A stretch of 16,098 nucleotides of DNA from Methanomassiliicoccales archaeon (GCA_025457905.1 JALOTM010000014.1:1-16098); one strand, 5' to 3'. Shown: positions 1 through 6,898, counted from the stretch's first letter. Notes: generated from the letters alone by a model not told the origin. Translations and numbers: made by a program.

Positions 1-1
1 C

Positions 2-79
2 GATGACGAGTACGTGGAGAGGTGGCAGCTGGAGCGCGCCATCGATATCTACACGGCCATGGCCAAGCGCCTGGCCTAG
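2..79 (+). CDS. C-terminal end of an unidentified gene (partial)
   Basis: An open frame enters from the left edge and ends at TAG 77-79. Its last 25 residues are acidic and then amphipathic, ending in a helix-like stretch (ERAIDIYTAMAKRLA). Codon use is GC-rich like the neighbours. The stop codon overlaps the stop of asnS on the other strand: the four bases 76-79 (CTAG) contain both TAG stops, so the two genes converge with no spacer. I do not recognise the family from so short a tail, and no function is proposed. It is called a gene because the frame is open to the edge and its stop fits the tight tail-to-tail packing seen elsewhere in the window. Confidence 0.55.
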   Translation, partial: DDEYVERWQLERAIDIYTAMAKRLA

Positions 80-1374
80 GGGTAGCAACGGGCCACGGTG
101 CGCGGGAACGGGACCGCGTCCCGGATGTGCTCCAGCCTGCATACCCAGCGCACCACCCTCTCGATTCCCAGCCCAAACCCTGAATGGGGCACGGAGCCGA
201 ACCTCCTCAGATCCAGGTACCACTGGTAGGCCTCCATGGGTATCTCCAAGGCCTGCAGGCGCTCCACCAGCTTGTCCAGGTCCGTCTCCCTCTCCGACCC
301 CCCGATGATCTCGCCGTAGCCCTCCGGCGCCAGCATGTCGGCGCATTTCACCGTGGAGGGCTCCTCGGGGTCCTCCTTCATGTAGAAGGCCTTGATCTCC
401 TTGGGGAAGTTGGTGACGAACACCGGCACCTTCTCGTTGGCGGTGAAGGCCCGCTCCTCCACCGCCCCCAGGTCGCTGCCGAAGCTCAGGTCGAGCCCTT
501 GGGCGCGAAGGGCCTCTATGGCCTGGGAGTAGCGCACGCGCTTGAAGGGCGGCCTCACCTCCCTCAGGTCTGCAGGGTCCCGCCCCAGGAGCCTGAGCTC
601 CTCCTGCCGGTCCTGGAGGACCTGCTCCACCATGGCCGTGACCAGGTTCTCCTGGACCTCCATGTTCCCGGCGTTGTCCGTCCAGGCCTCCTCCAGCTCC
701 AGGTGCCAGTACTCGGTGAGATGCCTGGTGGTCCGCGACTTCTCCGCCCGGAAGGATGGTGTGAGCGAGTATACGCGGTCCAGGGAGAAGATCAGGGCCT
801 CAAGGTACATCTGGGCACTCTGGCTGAGGTAGGCCTCGCGGTCGAAGTACTTGAGCTTGAACAGCGTCACCCCGCCCTCGCAGGCGTTCTGCGTTAGGAT
901 AGGAGGGGTGACCTCGATGAAATCGTTGGCCTTGAGCCAGGCCCTGGCCCCCTCCAGCACCGAGGCCTTGACCTTCATCACCGCCGCCTGCTCCCTGGAC
1001 CTGATCCATAGGTGGCGGTTGTCGAGAAGCAGCTCCTCGCTCTGGTACTCGGTGATGGGGAAGGGCATGGCGCCTCCCACCAGCTTGAAACCCGAGGCCT
1101 TTATCTCGAACCCCCCGGGGGCGCGCTTGTCCTCGAACAGCTTCCCGGTGACGATGACCGATGATTCCACGGGCGCGGCCTTGGCGGCCTCGAACTCCTC
1201 CTCCGGGAGATTGCCCTTCTTGACCGTGACCTGGATGATGCCGGTCGAGTCCCGTACCACGGCGTAGACGATGGCCCCGCTGCTGCGGGTGCGGTAGACC
1301 CAGCCCTGCACGGTCTCCTCCTGCCCCACGGCGGGGGAGGCTAGTATGCGGCCGATCTTCCTGGGAGGGCTCAT
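76..1374 (-). CDS. asnS: Asparaginyl-tRNA synthetase
   Basis: A class IIb aminoacyl-tRNA synthetase of 432 residues, the usual length for archaeal AsnRS; it charges tRNA-Asn with asparagine using ATP in the cytoplasm. Residues about 20-105 form the N-terminal OB-fold anticodon-binding domain (VQGWVYRTRSSG followed by VVRDSTGIIQVTV). Motif 2 lies at about 208-228 (FRAEKSRTTRHLTEYWHLE) and motif 3 at about 399-408 (GFGLGIERVV), followed by the typical C-terminal end VPFPR. The motif 2 wording and the tail favour AsnRS over the closely related archaeal AspRS, although substrate choice cannot be proven by eye. The ATG at 1374 lies about 25 bases downstream of a TATA-like box at 1393-1403, so the message is probably leaderless. 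The 3' end overlaps the neighbouring + strand gene by four bases. Confidence 0.93.
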   Translation of the reverse strand: MSPPRKIGRILASPAVGQEETVQGWVYRTRSSGAIVYAVVRDSTGIIQVTVKKGNLPEEEFEAAKAAPVESSVIVTGKLFEDKRAPGGFEIKASGFKLVGGAMPFPITEYQSEELLLDNRHLWIRSREQAAVMKVKASVLEGARAWLKANDFIEVTPPILTQNACEGGVTLFKLKYFDREAYLSQSAQMYLEALIFSLDRVYSLTPSFRAEKSRTTRHLTEYWHLELEEAWTDNAGNMEVQENLVTAMVEQVLQDRQEELRLLGRDPADLREVRPPFKRVRYSQAIEALRAQGLDLSFGSDLGAVEERAFTANEKVPVFVTNFPKEIKAFYMKEDPEEPSTVKCADMLAPEGYGEIIGGSERETDLDKLVERLQALEIPMEAYQWYLDLRRFGSVPHSGFGLGIERVVRWVCRLEHIRDAVPFPRTVARCYP

Positions 1375-1392
1375 GCCCCGTCAAATCACTTA

Positions 1393-1403
1393 CAGATAGT
1401 TTT
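1393..1403 (-). promoter_or_regulatory. TATA-like box for asnS
   Basis: On the - strand this reads AAAACTATCTG, AT-rich against a GC-rich background and centred about 24 bases upstream of the asnS ATG. That is the archaeal box A distance for a leaderless or nearly leaderless transcript. Confidence 0.45.
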
Positions 1404-1439
1404 CCCTTTCGGTACCCTCCCATGCCAGGAGAGGATATG

Positions 1440-1447
1440 TTTATCTT
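1440..1447 (+). promoter_or_regulatory. TATA box (box A) for the RimI-like gene
   Basis: TTTATCTT is centred about 26 bases before the ATG at 1470, giving a predicted transcription start at the start codon itself. The same TTTATC core recurs before the tRNA gene and the riboflavin reductase gene in this window. Confidence 0.6.
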
Positions 1448-1469
1448 GGCCTGGGGGGGATTCGTGTGC

Positions 1470-1982
1470 ATGAGCCTGAGGCTCGGACGGCCCTCGGACC
1501 TCCATGACCTGGAGGAGATCGAGCGCTCCTCTTTCGAGAAGGGGAGGTTCCCGCGCTCGCTGTTGGCAACCATGCTGGACTCGGGGGACTTCCTCACCCT
1601 GGTGGACGAGGAGGATGTGGTGGTCGGATACGTCTCGGTCTATCTCGAGGGGCCGGCGAAGGCCAGGCTGGTCTCCATCGCGGTGCTGCCGGAATGGAGG
1701 GGGAAGGGCGCGGCGAGGCTGCTGATGGAGGGGGCGGAGGAGGCGTCCAGAGAGAGGGAGATCTCCTTGATGGGCCTGGAGGTCGGGATTAGGAACGTCG
1801 TGGCCCTTCGGCTCTACCTCTCGCAGGGATTCGGCATAAAGGGCCTCATCAAGGACTATTATGGCAAGGGCAAGGATGCCTTCTACATGGAGAAGGCCCT
1901 GACCTCGGGCAAGGGGGCGGGAGCGAGGCCTCGCGACGGGAAGCACGACCGACTGGCAGCACTTCCAGACGATGACCGATGA
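1470..1982 (+). CDS. rimI: RimI/Ard1-like N-terminal acetyltransferase (GNAT family)
   Basis: A 170-residue GNAT-fold acetyltransferase. Motif A, the acetyl-CoA pyrophosphate loop, is at about 68-86 (VSIAVLPEWRGKGAARLLM). Motif B is typical of RimI/Ard1: LEVGIRNVVALRLYLSQGF at about 103-121, then KDYYGKGKDAFYM at 128-140. Family members acetylate the N-terminal residue of proteins, in archaea often with relaxed specificity, so the ribosomal-protein-only role of bacterial RimI should not be assumed. The last 25 residues are a basic/acidic tail beyond the domain. The start at 1470 was chosen over an in-frame ATG at 1422 because the box A at 1440-1447 sits 26 bases upstream of 1470 and the upstream residues do not resemble the family. 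Leaderless translation is likely. Confidence 0.85.
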   Translation: MSLRLGRPSDLHDLEEIERSSFEKGRFPRSLLATMLDSGDFLTLVDEEDVVVGYVSVYLEGPAKARLVSIAVLPEWRGKGAARLLMEGAEEASREREISLMGLEVGIRNVVALRLYLSQGFGIKGLIKDYYGKGKDAFYMEKALTSGKGAGARPRDGKHDRLAALPDDDR

Positions 1983-1990
1983 TAACGAAT

Positions 1991-2000
1991 CATTAAATAG
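1991..2000 (+). promoter_or_regulatory. TATA box for the small-protein gene
   Basis: CATTAAATAG directly follows the acetyltransferase stop. It predicts a transcription start near 2020 and therefore a leader of about 40 bases, consistent with the ribosome binding site GAGGTG seen before the ATG at 2060. Confidence 0.5.
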
Positions 2001-2059
2001 TGAACCGCACATTCGCGCTTGATATCTGCCCTCGCTCGAAGTGGCTAGAGGTGAATGAG

Positions 2060-2227
2060 ATGGAAGAGACCCTGTGCAATGTCGAGTTCCTCAAGAACAA
2101 TAACACATACATCGCCAGAGTACAGAGCGACCTCGGAGGGATGAGGGAGTACCGCAGCTCTAGCTTCGAGGAGGTGCTGGAGCAGGTCATCATCGACCTC
2201 CAGGAAGAATTCGAGACCGCCATGTGA
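2060..2227 (+). CDS. Small conserved-looking protein of unknown function (55 aa)
   Basis: A 55-residue acidic protein starting MEETLCNVEFLKNNN. The ATG at 2060 is preceded at 2048-2053 by GAGGTG with suitable spacing, and a TATA box lies at 1991-2000. An upstream in-frame GTG at 2000 lies right at that box and is rejected. The pattern suggests two short strands (residues about 6-12 and 16-22) and a long C-terminal helix (about 34-53, FEEVLEQVIIDLQEEFE). I do not recognise the family with certainty. The strand-strand-helix layout and the -SSSFEEVLEQVI- wording faintly resemble HicB-like half-domains, which is only a guess. The next gene encodes a RAM-domain regulator about 100 bases downstream on the same strand, so the two may be functionally linked. 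There are no membrane segments or metal-binding cysteine pairs. Confidence 0.62.
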   Translation: MEETLCNVEFLKNNNTYIARVQSDLGGMREYRSSSFEEVLEQVIIDLQEEFETAM

Positions 2228-2318
2228 TCTCGACCTTGGAGAGCATTCAGATTAATCACGAGCGCGGTCTCCGACCGGGCTTGAAGGCAGAGGGCATCGT
2301 TCCCAATAATGCGGGCGT

Positions 2319-2324
2319 GGAGGT
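2319..2324 (+). promoter_or_regulatory. Ribosome binding site fixing the RAM-domain start
   Basis: GGAGGT lies seven bases before the ATG at 2332. It selects this codon over the earlier in-frame ATG at 2224 and the later one at 2356. Confidence 0.7.
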
Positions 2325-2331
2325 TTGGCGT

Positions 2332-2682
2332 ATGCAGGAAGGCGGCAGGACCGAGATGGACGAGGTTATCTCGAACTACTATGGCGATGACCAGGTCACC
2401 GCCCTCATCAATCTCAAGGTGGACACCAAGGACGTGGACAAGATCGCGGAGAGGGTGTCCGGCTTTCTCCAGGTGGAGGACGTCTTCCTTGTGACCGGCG
2501 ACACGGACATCGTCGCCAAGGTCAAGGTGCAGACCTATAACCAGCTCAAGAGGTTCATCGTCGAGGACCTCTCCAAGATAGATGGCGTGAAGGACACCAA
2601 GACCCTCATGGTCGTCAGCACCTTCAAGGAGCGCGGAGAGCTCAGGTTCGAGCCCAATGAGGGCAGGGAGGGCGGCAACTGA
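2332..2682 (+). CDS. Free-standing Lrp/AsnC ligand-binding (RAM) domain protein
   Basis: A 116-residue protein. Residues about 22-98 match the RAM domain of Lrp/AsnC regulators: a strand (TALINLKV), a helix (VDKIAERVSGF), the turn VEDVFLVTGDTDIVAKVKV at about 48-66, a helix (YNQLKRFIVEDLSKI) and a final strand (TKTLMVV). RAM domains bind amino acids at dimer interfaces and assemble into octameric rings. No helix-turn-helix precedes the domain, so this is the stand-alone type, which may modulate a full Lrp regulator or an enzyme rather than bind DNA. The first 20 residues and the last 18 (acidic, GREGGN end) are extensions. The start at 2332 is set by a strong GGAGGT. UPF0147 follows 36 bases downstream and is probably in the same operon. 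Confidence 0.85.
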   Translation: MQEGGRTEMDEVISNYYGDDQVTALINLKVDTKDVDKIAERVSGFLQVEDVFLVTGDTDIVAKVKVQTYNQLKRFIVEDLSKIDGVKDTKTLMVVSTFKERGELRFEPNEGREGGN

Positions 2683-2718
2683 GCCGCCAGGGTTTCACTA
2701 TCAACGGAGGGACAAGAT

Positions 2719-2976
2719 ATGGTAGATGCGGACACGAAGATGAAGCAGATCATCGATGTTCTTGACCAGTTGGCCGAGGATACCTCGGTCCCCAGGAACA
2801 TCAGGCGCGGCGCGACCTCGGCCAAGGAGAGGTTGCTGCAGCAGAAGGAGGCCTTGGACGTGAGGGCGGCCAGCGCCATATTTATACTGGACGAGCTGGC
2901 CAACGACCCGAACATACCGTTGCACGGGCGCACCCTCATCTGGAACATCATCAGCCAGCTCGAGACCATAAAGTGA
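2719..2976 (+). CDS. UPF0147 family protein
   Basis: An 85-residue, mostly helical protein that matches archaeal UPF0147 across its whole length, including LDQLAEDTSVPRNIRR at about 15-30 and the paired ELANDPNIPLHGRTLIW at about 59-75. The biochemical role of the family is not established. The two halves look like a repeated helical unit, each with a D-x-(S/N)-(V/I)-P turn at 22-25 and 62-66. GGAGGG at 2706-2711 lies seven bases before the ATG and supports the start. It follows the RAM-domain gene closely on the same strand and is likely co-transcribed with it. A T-rich stretch just downstream may end the transcript. Confidence 0.9.
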   Translation: MVDADTKMKQIIDVLDQLAEDTSVPRNIRRGATSAKERLLQQKEALDVRAASAIFILDELANDPNIPLHGRTLIWNIISQLETIK

Positions 2977-2985
2977 GCTGGCGAC

Positions 2986-2996
2986 CTCTTATTTTC
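2986..2996 (+). terminator. Possible T-rich archaeal terminator
   Basis: CTCTTATTTTC follows the UPF0147 stop by about ten bases and precedes the tRNA promoter. Archaeal RNA polymerase can terminate at such T-runs without a hairpin. The run is interrupted, so this is a weak call. Confidence 0.3.
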
Positions 2997-3023
2997 GACA
3001 AACTGGCTCGGGTCCATCGGGAA

Positions 3024-3034
3024 AAGCTTTATCA
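3024..3034 (+). promoter_or_regulatory. Promoter (BRE and box A) of tRNA-Gly
   Basis: AAGCTTTATCA is centred about 30 bases before the first base of the tRNA. A purine-rich stretch just upstream (GAAAA, 3021-3025) could be the TFB recognition element. The spacing fits independent transcription of the tRNA. Confidence 0.65.
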
Positions 3035-3059
3035 TCAAAGCGGAGATTTCCAGGGGCAA

Positions 3060-3131
3060 GCGGCTGTGGTCTAGTGGTTATGACCGGAGCTTCCCAAGCT
3101 TCTAACCCGGGTTCGAATCCCGGCAGCCGCA
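3060..3131 (+). tRNA. tRNA-Gly (anticodon CCC)
   Basis: A full cloverleaf can be folded by eye. The acceptor stem is GCGGCTG (3060-3066) with CAGCCGC (3124-3130) and discriminator A at 3131. The D-stem is GTC/GAC around a TAGTGGTTAT loop. The anticodon stem is GGAGC/GCTTC with loop TTCCCAA (3091-3097), putting anticodon CCC at 3093-3095. The T-stem is CCGGG/CCCGG around TTCGAAT. There is no intron and no encoded CCA. It reads the GGG glycine codon. A promoter lies at 3024-3034. The 3' end is one base from the stop codon of the convergent thioesterase gene. Confidence 0.96.
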
Positions 3132-3132
3132 C

Positions 3133-3546
3133 TCACTTCTTCACCTTCAGCTTGTGACCCACGCCCTCGAAGACGGCGACGAGGGTACCGCCTTCATGGA
3201 CCTCGACCCGATACACCGAGCCGCGCTCGTCCTCGGACTGCTTGGTGGCGGTGGCCACCAGCCTGCCACGGGCCGGCCTGATGTACTTGATGCTGGCGGA
3301 CCTGGCCACCTGGGTGAGCTCTCCCATGTTGCAGGCCAGCGCGAAAGCCTGGTCGGCGAGGGAGAAGATCGCTCCCCCGTGGCCCGTGCCTACGCTGTTC
3401 CTCTTGCCATCCAGGTCCATCTCCACCTGGACCTCCTGTTCGCTCACCTTCAGCGTCCTCATGCCCATGAAGGTGGAGAATTCGCTGCCGTCGATGGCCT
3501 GGAGCCTCTCCTTAGCGTCCTGGTAGATGGTCAGCCCGTCCGCCAT
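3133..3546 (-). CDS. PaaI-type hotdog-fold thioesterase
   Basis: A 137-residue protein with the single hotdog domain of the PaaI/YdiI thioesterase family, which hydrolyses acyl-CoA or aryl-CoA thioesters. The central helix begins with the family signature NSVGTGHGGAIFSLADQAF at about 50-68. HGG at 56-58 forms part of the oxyanion and active-site turn, and D65 is at the usual acidic position. Strands follow at 83-90 (SASIKYIRP) and 96-132, ending EGVGHKL. Members work as tetramers in the cytoplasm; the substrate here is unknown. The start at 3546 was chosen because AAAGGAGG lies just upstream (3551-3558) and a box A at 3580-3589 predicts transcription from about 3558. In-frame ATGs at 3591, 3567 and 3564 would lie within or just below that promoter. 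The gene is divergent from the GNAT gene at 3637. Confidence 0.87.
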   Translation of the reverse strand: MADGLTIYQDAKERLQAIDGSEFSTFMGMRTLKVSEQEVQVEMDLDGKRNSVGTGHGGAIFSLADQAFALACNMGELTQVARSASIKYIRPARGRLVATATKQSEDERGSVYRVEVHEGGTLVAVFEGVGHKLKVKK

Positions 3547-3579
3547 TGGACCTCCTTTGCCCATCATGAGCTTTCTCCG

Positions 3580-3589
3580 CCAAATAACC
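3580..3589 (-). promoter_or_regulatory. TATA box for the thioesterase gene
   Basis: On the - strand it reads GGTTATTTGG. It predicts a transcription start near 3558, giving a very short leader that begins just at the GGAGG ribosome binding site. Confidence 0.45.
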
Positions 3590-3601
3590 ACGCCACCATG
3601 G

Positions 3602-3608
3602 TTTATTT
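3602..3608 (+). promoter_or_regulatory. TATA box for the second GNAT gene
   Basis: TTTATTT is centred 32 bases before the ATG at 3637, giving a leader of only a few bases. It lies within the 90-base region shared with the divergent thioesterase promoter. Confidence 0.45.
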
Positions 3609-3636
3609 CGTCATCAGCCGCTTATCGCACGATACC

Positions 3637-4107
3637 ATGAGGGTGGCAAGGGCCGAGGAGGGGGACCTCCCGCAGGTGGTGGAAAGGTGGAGGGAGATGA
3701 TGATCCTCCACGAGAGGATGGACCCGGTGTTCGAGATGGCCCCGGACGGGGAGGCGGTCTTCGAGGGGTTCCTGCGCACCTGCTTGGCCAGCGAGGAGCA
3801 TCTCCTCCTCGTTGCCAAGGAGGGGAAGGAGGTCCTGGGATACCTCCTGGCGCATATAGAGAGCCGACAGCCTGTGTTCAGGGAGAGGACCTTCGGGGAG
3901 ATCAGCGACCTGGCAGTGAGGGAGGACCATTGGAGGGAGGGCGTGGGGGAGAGGATGCTCAAGGGATCCATGAAATGGTTCAAGTCCAAAGGCGTGGAGA
4001 GGATCGAGGTCCGCGCCAGCCCTAGCAATGCCGCGGCCATTGGCTTCTGGAGGAAGCACGGGTTCGAAGAATATTCCAAGGTGATGAGGAGCGGGTCCCC
4101 GCCTTGA
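3637..4107 (+). CDS. GNAT family N-acetyltransferase
   Basis: A 156-residue GNAT protein. After an N-terminal strand (MRVARAEEGDLPQ) and helices rich in Met, Glu and Arg (about 12-52), the core strands are LLLVAKEGKEVLGYLLAHI (56-74) and EISDLAVREDHWREGVGERML (88-108). The W-R-E-G-V-G turn there is motif A, which holds acetyl-CoA. The tail has VEVRASPSNAAAIGFWRKHGFEEYSKVM-type motif B features (122-150). The substrate is not deducible: small amines, amino acids and protein N-termini are all possible. The start at 3637 is favoured over the in-frame ATG at 3598 because 3598 lies immediately before the likely box A. Upstream sequence in the same frame is antisense to the thioesterase gene and is not coding. 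It converges with the DUF1638 gene, with 23 bases between stops. Confidence 0.85.
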   Translation: MRVARAEEGDLPQVVERWREMMILHERMDPVFEMAPDGEAVFEGFLRTCLASEEHLLLVAKEGKEVLGYLLAHIESRQPVFRERTFGEISDLAVREDHWREGVGERMLKGSMKWFKSKGVERIEVRASPSNAAAIGFWRKHGFEEYSKVMRSGSPP

Positions 4108-4130
4108 TCGCGGCTAACGCTTGGCGCCCT

Positions 4131-4823
4131 TCATTGAGAGCCCTCGGAGGCGGCCTGCCCTGCCATCTCCCCGTTCATGCCCGCTCCGGCGTTGGCCAGG
4201 GCGAGCTCCTTTGACTTGGCCAAGGCCTTCTCGAGCACGCGCATGTCGCACCCTCGGCACTCGTGCCTGAGATTCAGCAGCTCCGCGAAGGATTCGGACT
4301 TCTCCACGTACTGCTGCTCGTCCTCCACTTTCGTAGATATGTACAGGCAGCGCGAGTAGCCGGTGAAAAGCATCCTCATGAAGTACATAGGGTCGTAGCC
4401 CTGGTCCTTCATGCAGTCCAGGTGCAGCTCCTTGATGGCCCCTTGCACCCCCAGCTCCGCCCAGCCAGGGCTGGAGAACCATGTGCCGGTGCACTTGCGC
4501 TTCTCCTTCTCATACTCCACGGGGGTGAGGAACGCGGCGATGCAATCGTCCGCCTCCAGCATGGCCGTAGGAACTTCCAGCTCCTTGGTCACTCCCCTCA
4601 GGGACTGGCAGATGGCATAGCCGAGGAACACTGCGTCCACCTTGCCCTTGAGGGCCGAGACCTTGTCCTTGACCTTGGCCTTGAGCTCCGCCGAGTCCAC
4701 GTGCAGCGCGAACTCCAGGTACTCGCGGTGCACAATGTCCGGGTCGTCCTTGGTCAGCCCCTCGATCTCCCTCTTGAGGATCTCGCAGGCCACGATGCCG
4801 ATGCGGACGTTGCCTCCCTCCAT
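4131..4823 (-). CDS. DUF1638 domain-containing protein
   Basis: A 230-residue protein matching DUF1638, common in methanogens and some anaerobic bacteria, where family members are often found near corrinoid methyltransferase genes (family knowledge; no such gene is visible here). Landmarks are RIGIVACEILKREIE at 7-21, a central AVFLGYAICQSL at 64-75, MLEADDCIAAFLTPVEYEKEK at 88-108, and GTWFSSPGWAELG at 113-125. Cysteines at 13, 72 and 94 fall at the conserved family positions, with C189-x-x-C192 near the end. The last 30 residues are Ala/Gly/Met-rich and probably disordered. Function is unknown. The start at 4823 gives the family N-terminus; 34 further in-frame residues upstream read through the promoter and are rejected. 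A box A (4866-4873) and a small palindrome (4843-4856) precede it. Confidence 0.82.
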   Translation of the reverse strand: MEGGNVRIGIVACEILKREIEGLTKDDPDIVHREYLEFALHVDSAELKAKVKDKVSALKGKVDAVFLGYAICQSLRGVTKELEVPTAMLEADDCIAAFLTPVEYEKEKRKCTGTWFSSPGWAELGVQGAIKELHLDCMKDQGYDPMYFMRMLFTGYSRCLYISTKVEDEQQYVEKSESFAELLNLRHECRGCDMRVLEKALAKSKELALANAGAGMNGEMAGQAASEGSQ

Positions 4824-4842
4824 CGCTATAAGCCCTCGCTGA

Positions 4843-4856
4843 GCACCATAAGGTGC
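4843..4856. promoter_or_regulatory. Short palindrome in the DUF1638 promoter (possible operator)
   Basis: GCACC and GGTGC arms are separated by four bases (ATAA on the + strand). The site lies between the predicted TATA box and the transcription start, where a bound repressor would block initiation. Five-base arms can occur by chance. Confidence 0.3.
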
Positions 4857-4865
4857 GCCTCCTCC

Positions 4866-4873
4866 ATTTAATG
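4866..4873 (-). promoter_or_regulatory. TATA box for the DUF1638 gene
   Basis: On the - strand it reads CATTAAAT. It predicts transcription from about 4843 and a leader of about 20 bases containing a weak GAGGG ribosome binding site before the ATG at 4823. Confidence 0.5.
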
Positions 4874-4909
4874 CTGATGCACGATGCGAGCCGCACGAGG
4901 TCGGAGCGA

Positions 4910-6728
4910 TCAGAGGTACTTCCACTTCCCATGCGCCTCCCTCTCGTCCGTTGTGGCGGCGATGATGGAGGCGGCGGGCGAGGGCTCACCCTTCTTATGA
5001 TCGGCAGAGGGCTTGTGCGGCAGGGTCATCAGCGCCGCGGCCTCGATGGGCCATGGCCTGGGGGAGCGAATCGCCGAGGAGATCATGGGACTGCGGAGCA
5101 CCTTGGAGTAATGCCTCATCAGCATCAGCAGGGCCAGGGCATATCCGGCCATGACCGCCAGGCTTAGCCACCAGGCATACTGGAAGATGAATGCCACCAA
5201 GAGAATGGCCAGAAGGCTGAAGGAGATGAAGGAAGCGATGAAGTGGCTTATCTGCTGCGAGCCCCTGCCATTCGCACCCAGGTTATCATAGTTGATGGAT
5301 CGTACTACCGGCGAGAGCTCCGTCTCGAACATATACAGGGTCCAGATGGTGAGCCCCAAAGCGGCAGCAAAGGCCATGATGTGCCATATGCCAGATGTCG
5401 CGGCCACCACCAGCAGGGAGACGAAGTAGGCGACCATTGCCATCTCGATCCGCCTCCCCCGCTTGAAGAGCCGCAGTGAGCTGGGCAGCAGGATCTTGCC
5501 CATGGTCCTGGACATGATCGCACTCCCCTGCTTTGCGTAGCTCGGCAATATCCGGGCCATCCCCCGGGAGATGGAATCGCTGAAGCGCATGAGGATCGGG
5601 GTGATCATGCTCATTATGAAGCAAAAGAGGCCGGCGAAGGGGTTGATCTCCGCGCCCTTGGTGACCCCGGCAGCGCCGCTGCCCATGCTGGCATACATGA
5701 TCGATTCCGCTCCGCGGCCGCACATGGATGCGCCCATGGAGACGGCCGCTCGCGAGCTGAACCCCATGAGGTAGGCGATGCTGGGAAGTATGAGCATCTC
5801 GCCCACCAAGGCCACCGGGACAGCGACAAGCACGATGGTGATGATGCTGGGGAACATGGCCGGGTCTATGAGCATTCCGAAGAAGACGAAGAATATGGCC
5901 ACGAACACGTCCCGGAAGGAGGTTAGCCTGGAGTCGAAGCGCTCTGCCAGCTTGGTCTCTGCGAAGACCATGCCCAGGAAGAAGGCACCGATGATGGCGG
6001 GCACGCCCGAGGCCTCTGCCAGGGCTGATGACAGGAATACCATCCCCAGGGCGAAGAGCACGAAGAGCTCGTCGCTCTTGATCTTCTGCAGGTACTTTGC
6101 AGAACGCGGTATGACGAATATTGCCAGGAAAGCGAAGAAGGCGAAGAACGCCCCGAACCCCACCAGCATGCCCATCAGATCGTTGGCCCCGATGCCCACG
6201 CCTCCGATGCGCACGCTCAGGCCGCCGATGATGGTCAGCAGGATCATGGCGATGAAGCTCTCCATGACCACCATGCCCAGCAGGAACTCCGTCTCCGGAC
6301 TTTCCAGTGATGGCGGCGCTGGAGATGGCCACGATGCCGGCCAGGAACAGGGTGTCCACCAGGGGCCATCCCAGGGCCATGCCTATGAGTATCCCCAAGA
6401 ACATGTTAACGCCGGTGTCCACGAGGGCCAGTATCAGGGCGGGCCCCTTGGTCTTCCTGAGCTTGGAGACAGAGAACTCCAGGCCTACGAAGAACATGAG
6501 CATGGTCAGCCCGATGCTGGCCATGTACTCGATGAAGCTGATGTCGCCGATAAGGCCCTGGTACTGGACCCCGAAGAGCTCCAGGGCGATGTTGGGGCCG
6601 ATGAGGATGCCTACGATGATGTATCCGACGATGACGCTCTGCTTGAACCGAGAGGCCAGGGCTGCGCCCATGAAAGCCACGAGCATGATTATGCCCACTT
6701 CCAGCATGACTTCCTGGGTCTCGATCAT
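4910..6728 (-). pseudogene. CPA2-type cation/proton antiporter, frameshifted copy
   Basis: This is a paralogue of the intact antiporter at 6958-8664. The N-terminal part runs from ATG 6728 to about 6300 and aligns residue for residue with the sister up to ITGK at 140-143. The sister then has ten codons (TLMEMKKFSS) before PETEF. Here only one base separates AAG from the CCG of PETEF, so 29 bases are missing and the frame changes at about 6299. The rest is open in the new frame down to the stop at 4910, giving about 605 residues if read across the shift. Where the sister has Glu-Asp in the core membrane helix, this copy has Glu-Ser (codon 6258-6260), losing the expected ion-binding Asp. The C-terminus also has about 45 extra polar residues. 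Two separate lesions argue for a decaying gene. A sequencing error could explain the shift but less easily the Asp loss. A C-terminal fragment could start at ATG 6274. Confidence 0.75.
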
Positions 6729-6898
6729 CGGTAAGCGTTCGCCCCTGTGACTGGGGATGCCCAGCGCGGCTGGAACGAGGCGAGGGGCCAAGTCCCGGAT
6801 CTCGCAACCGACCGTCGGACGTATTCCGTGATGGAGGGCCCTGACTGTCCTTACCGCGAACTCCCGCCATCGAAGGCGGAATCTAGTGCATCCCGAGC

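Noticed and set aside
1386..2012. A 208-codon - strand open frame opposite the RimI-like gene
   Set aside because: The opposite strand carries clear GNAT motifs; this frame is a GC-rich shadow.
3060..3131. tRNA-Gly as an integration (att) site for a mobile element
   Set aside because: There is no duplicated tRNA 3' end nearby and no integrase gene. The flanking genes look like ordinary chromosome.
5286..6299. Continuation of the antiporter N-terminal frame past the deletion (Gly/His/Arg-rich)
   Set aside because: It is the out-of-frame reading of conserved antiporter sequence. It stays open only because the DNA is GC-rich; it is noted as the frameshift product, not a real domain.
5778..6734. 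A 318-codon + strand open frame over the antiporter copy
   Set aside because: It is antisense to clear antiporter coding sequence and rich in Met, Lys and Pro, the mirror of membrane-helix codons. No start signal or family pattern is seen.
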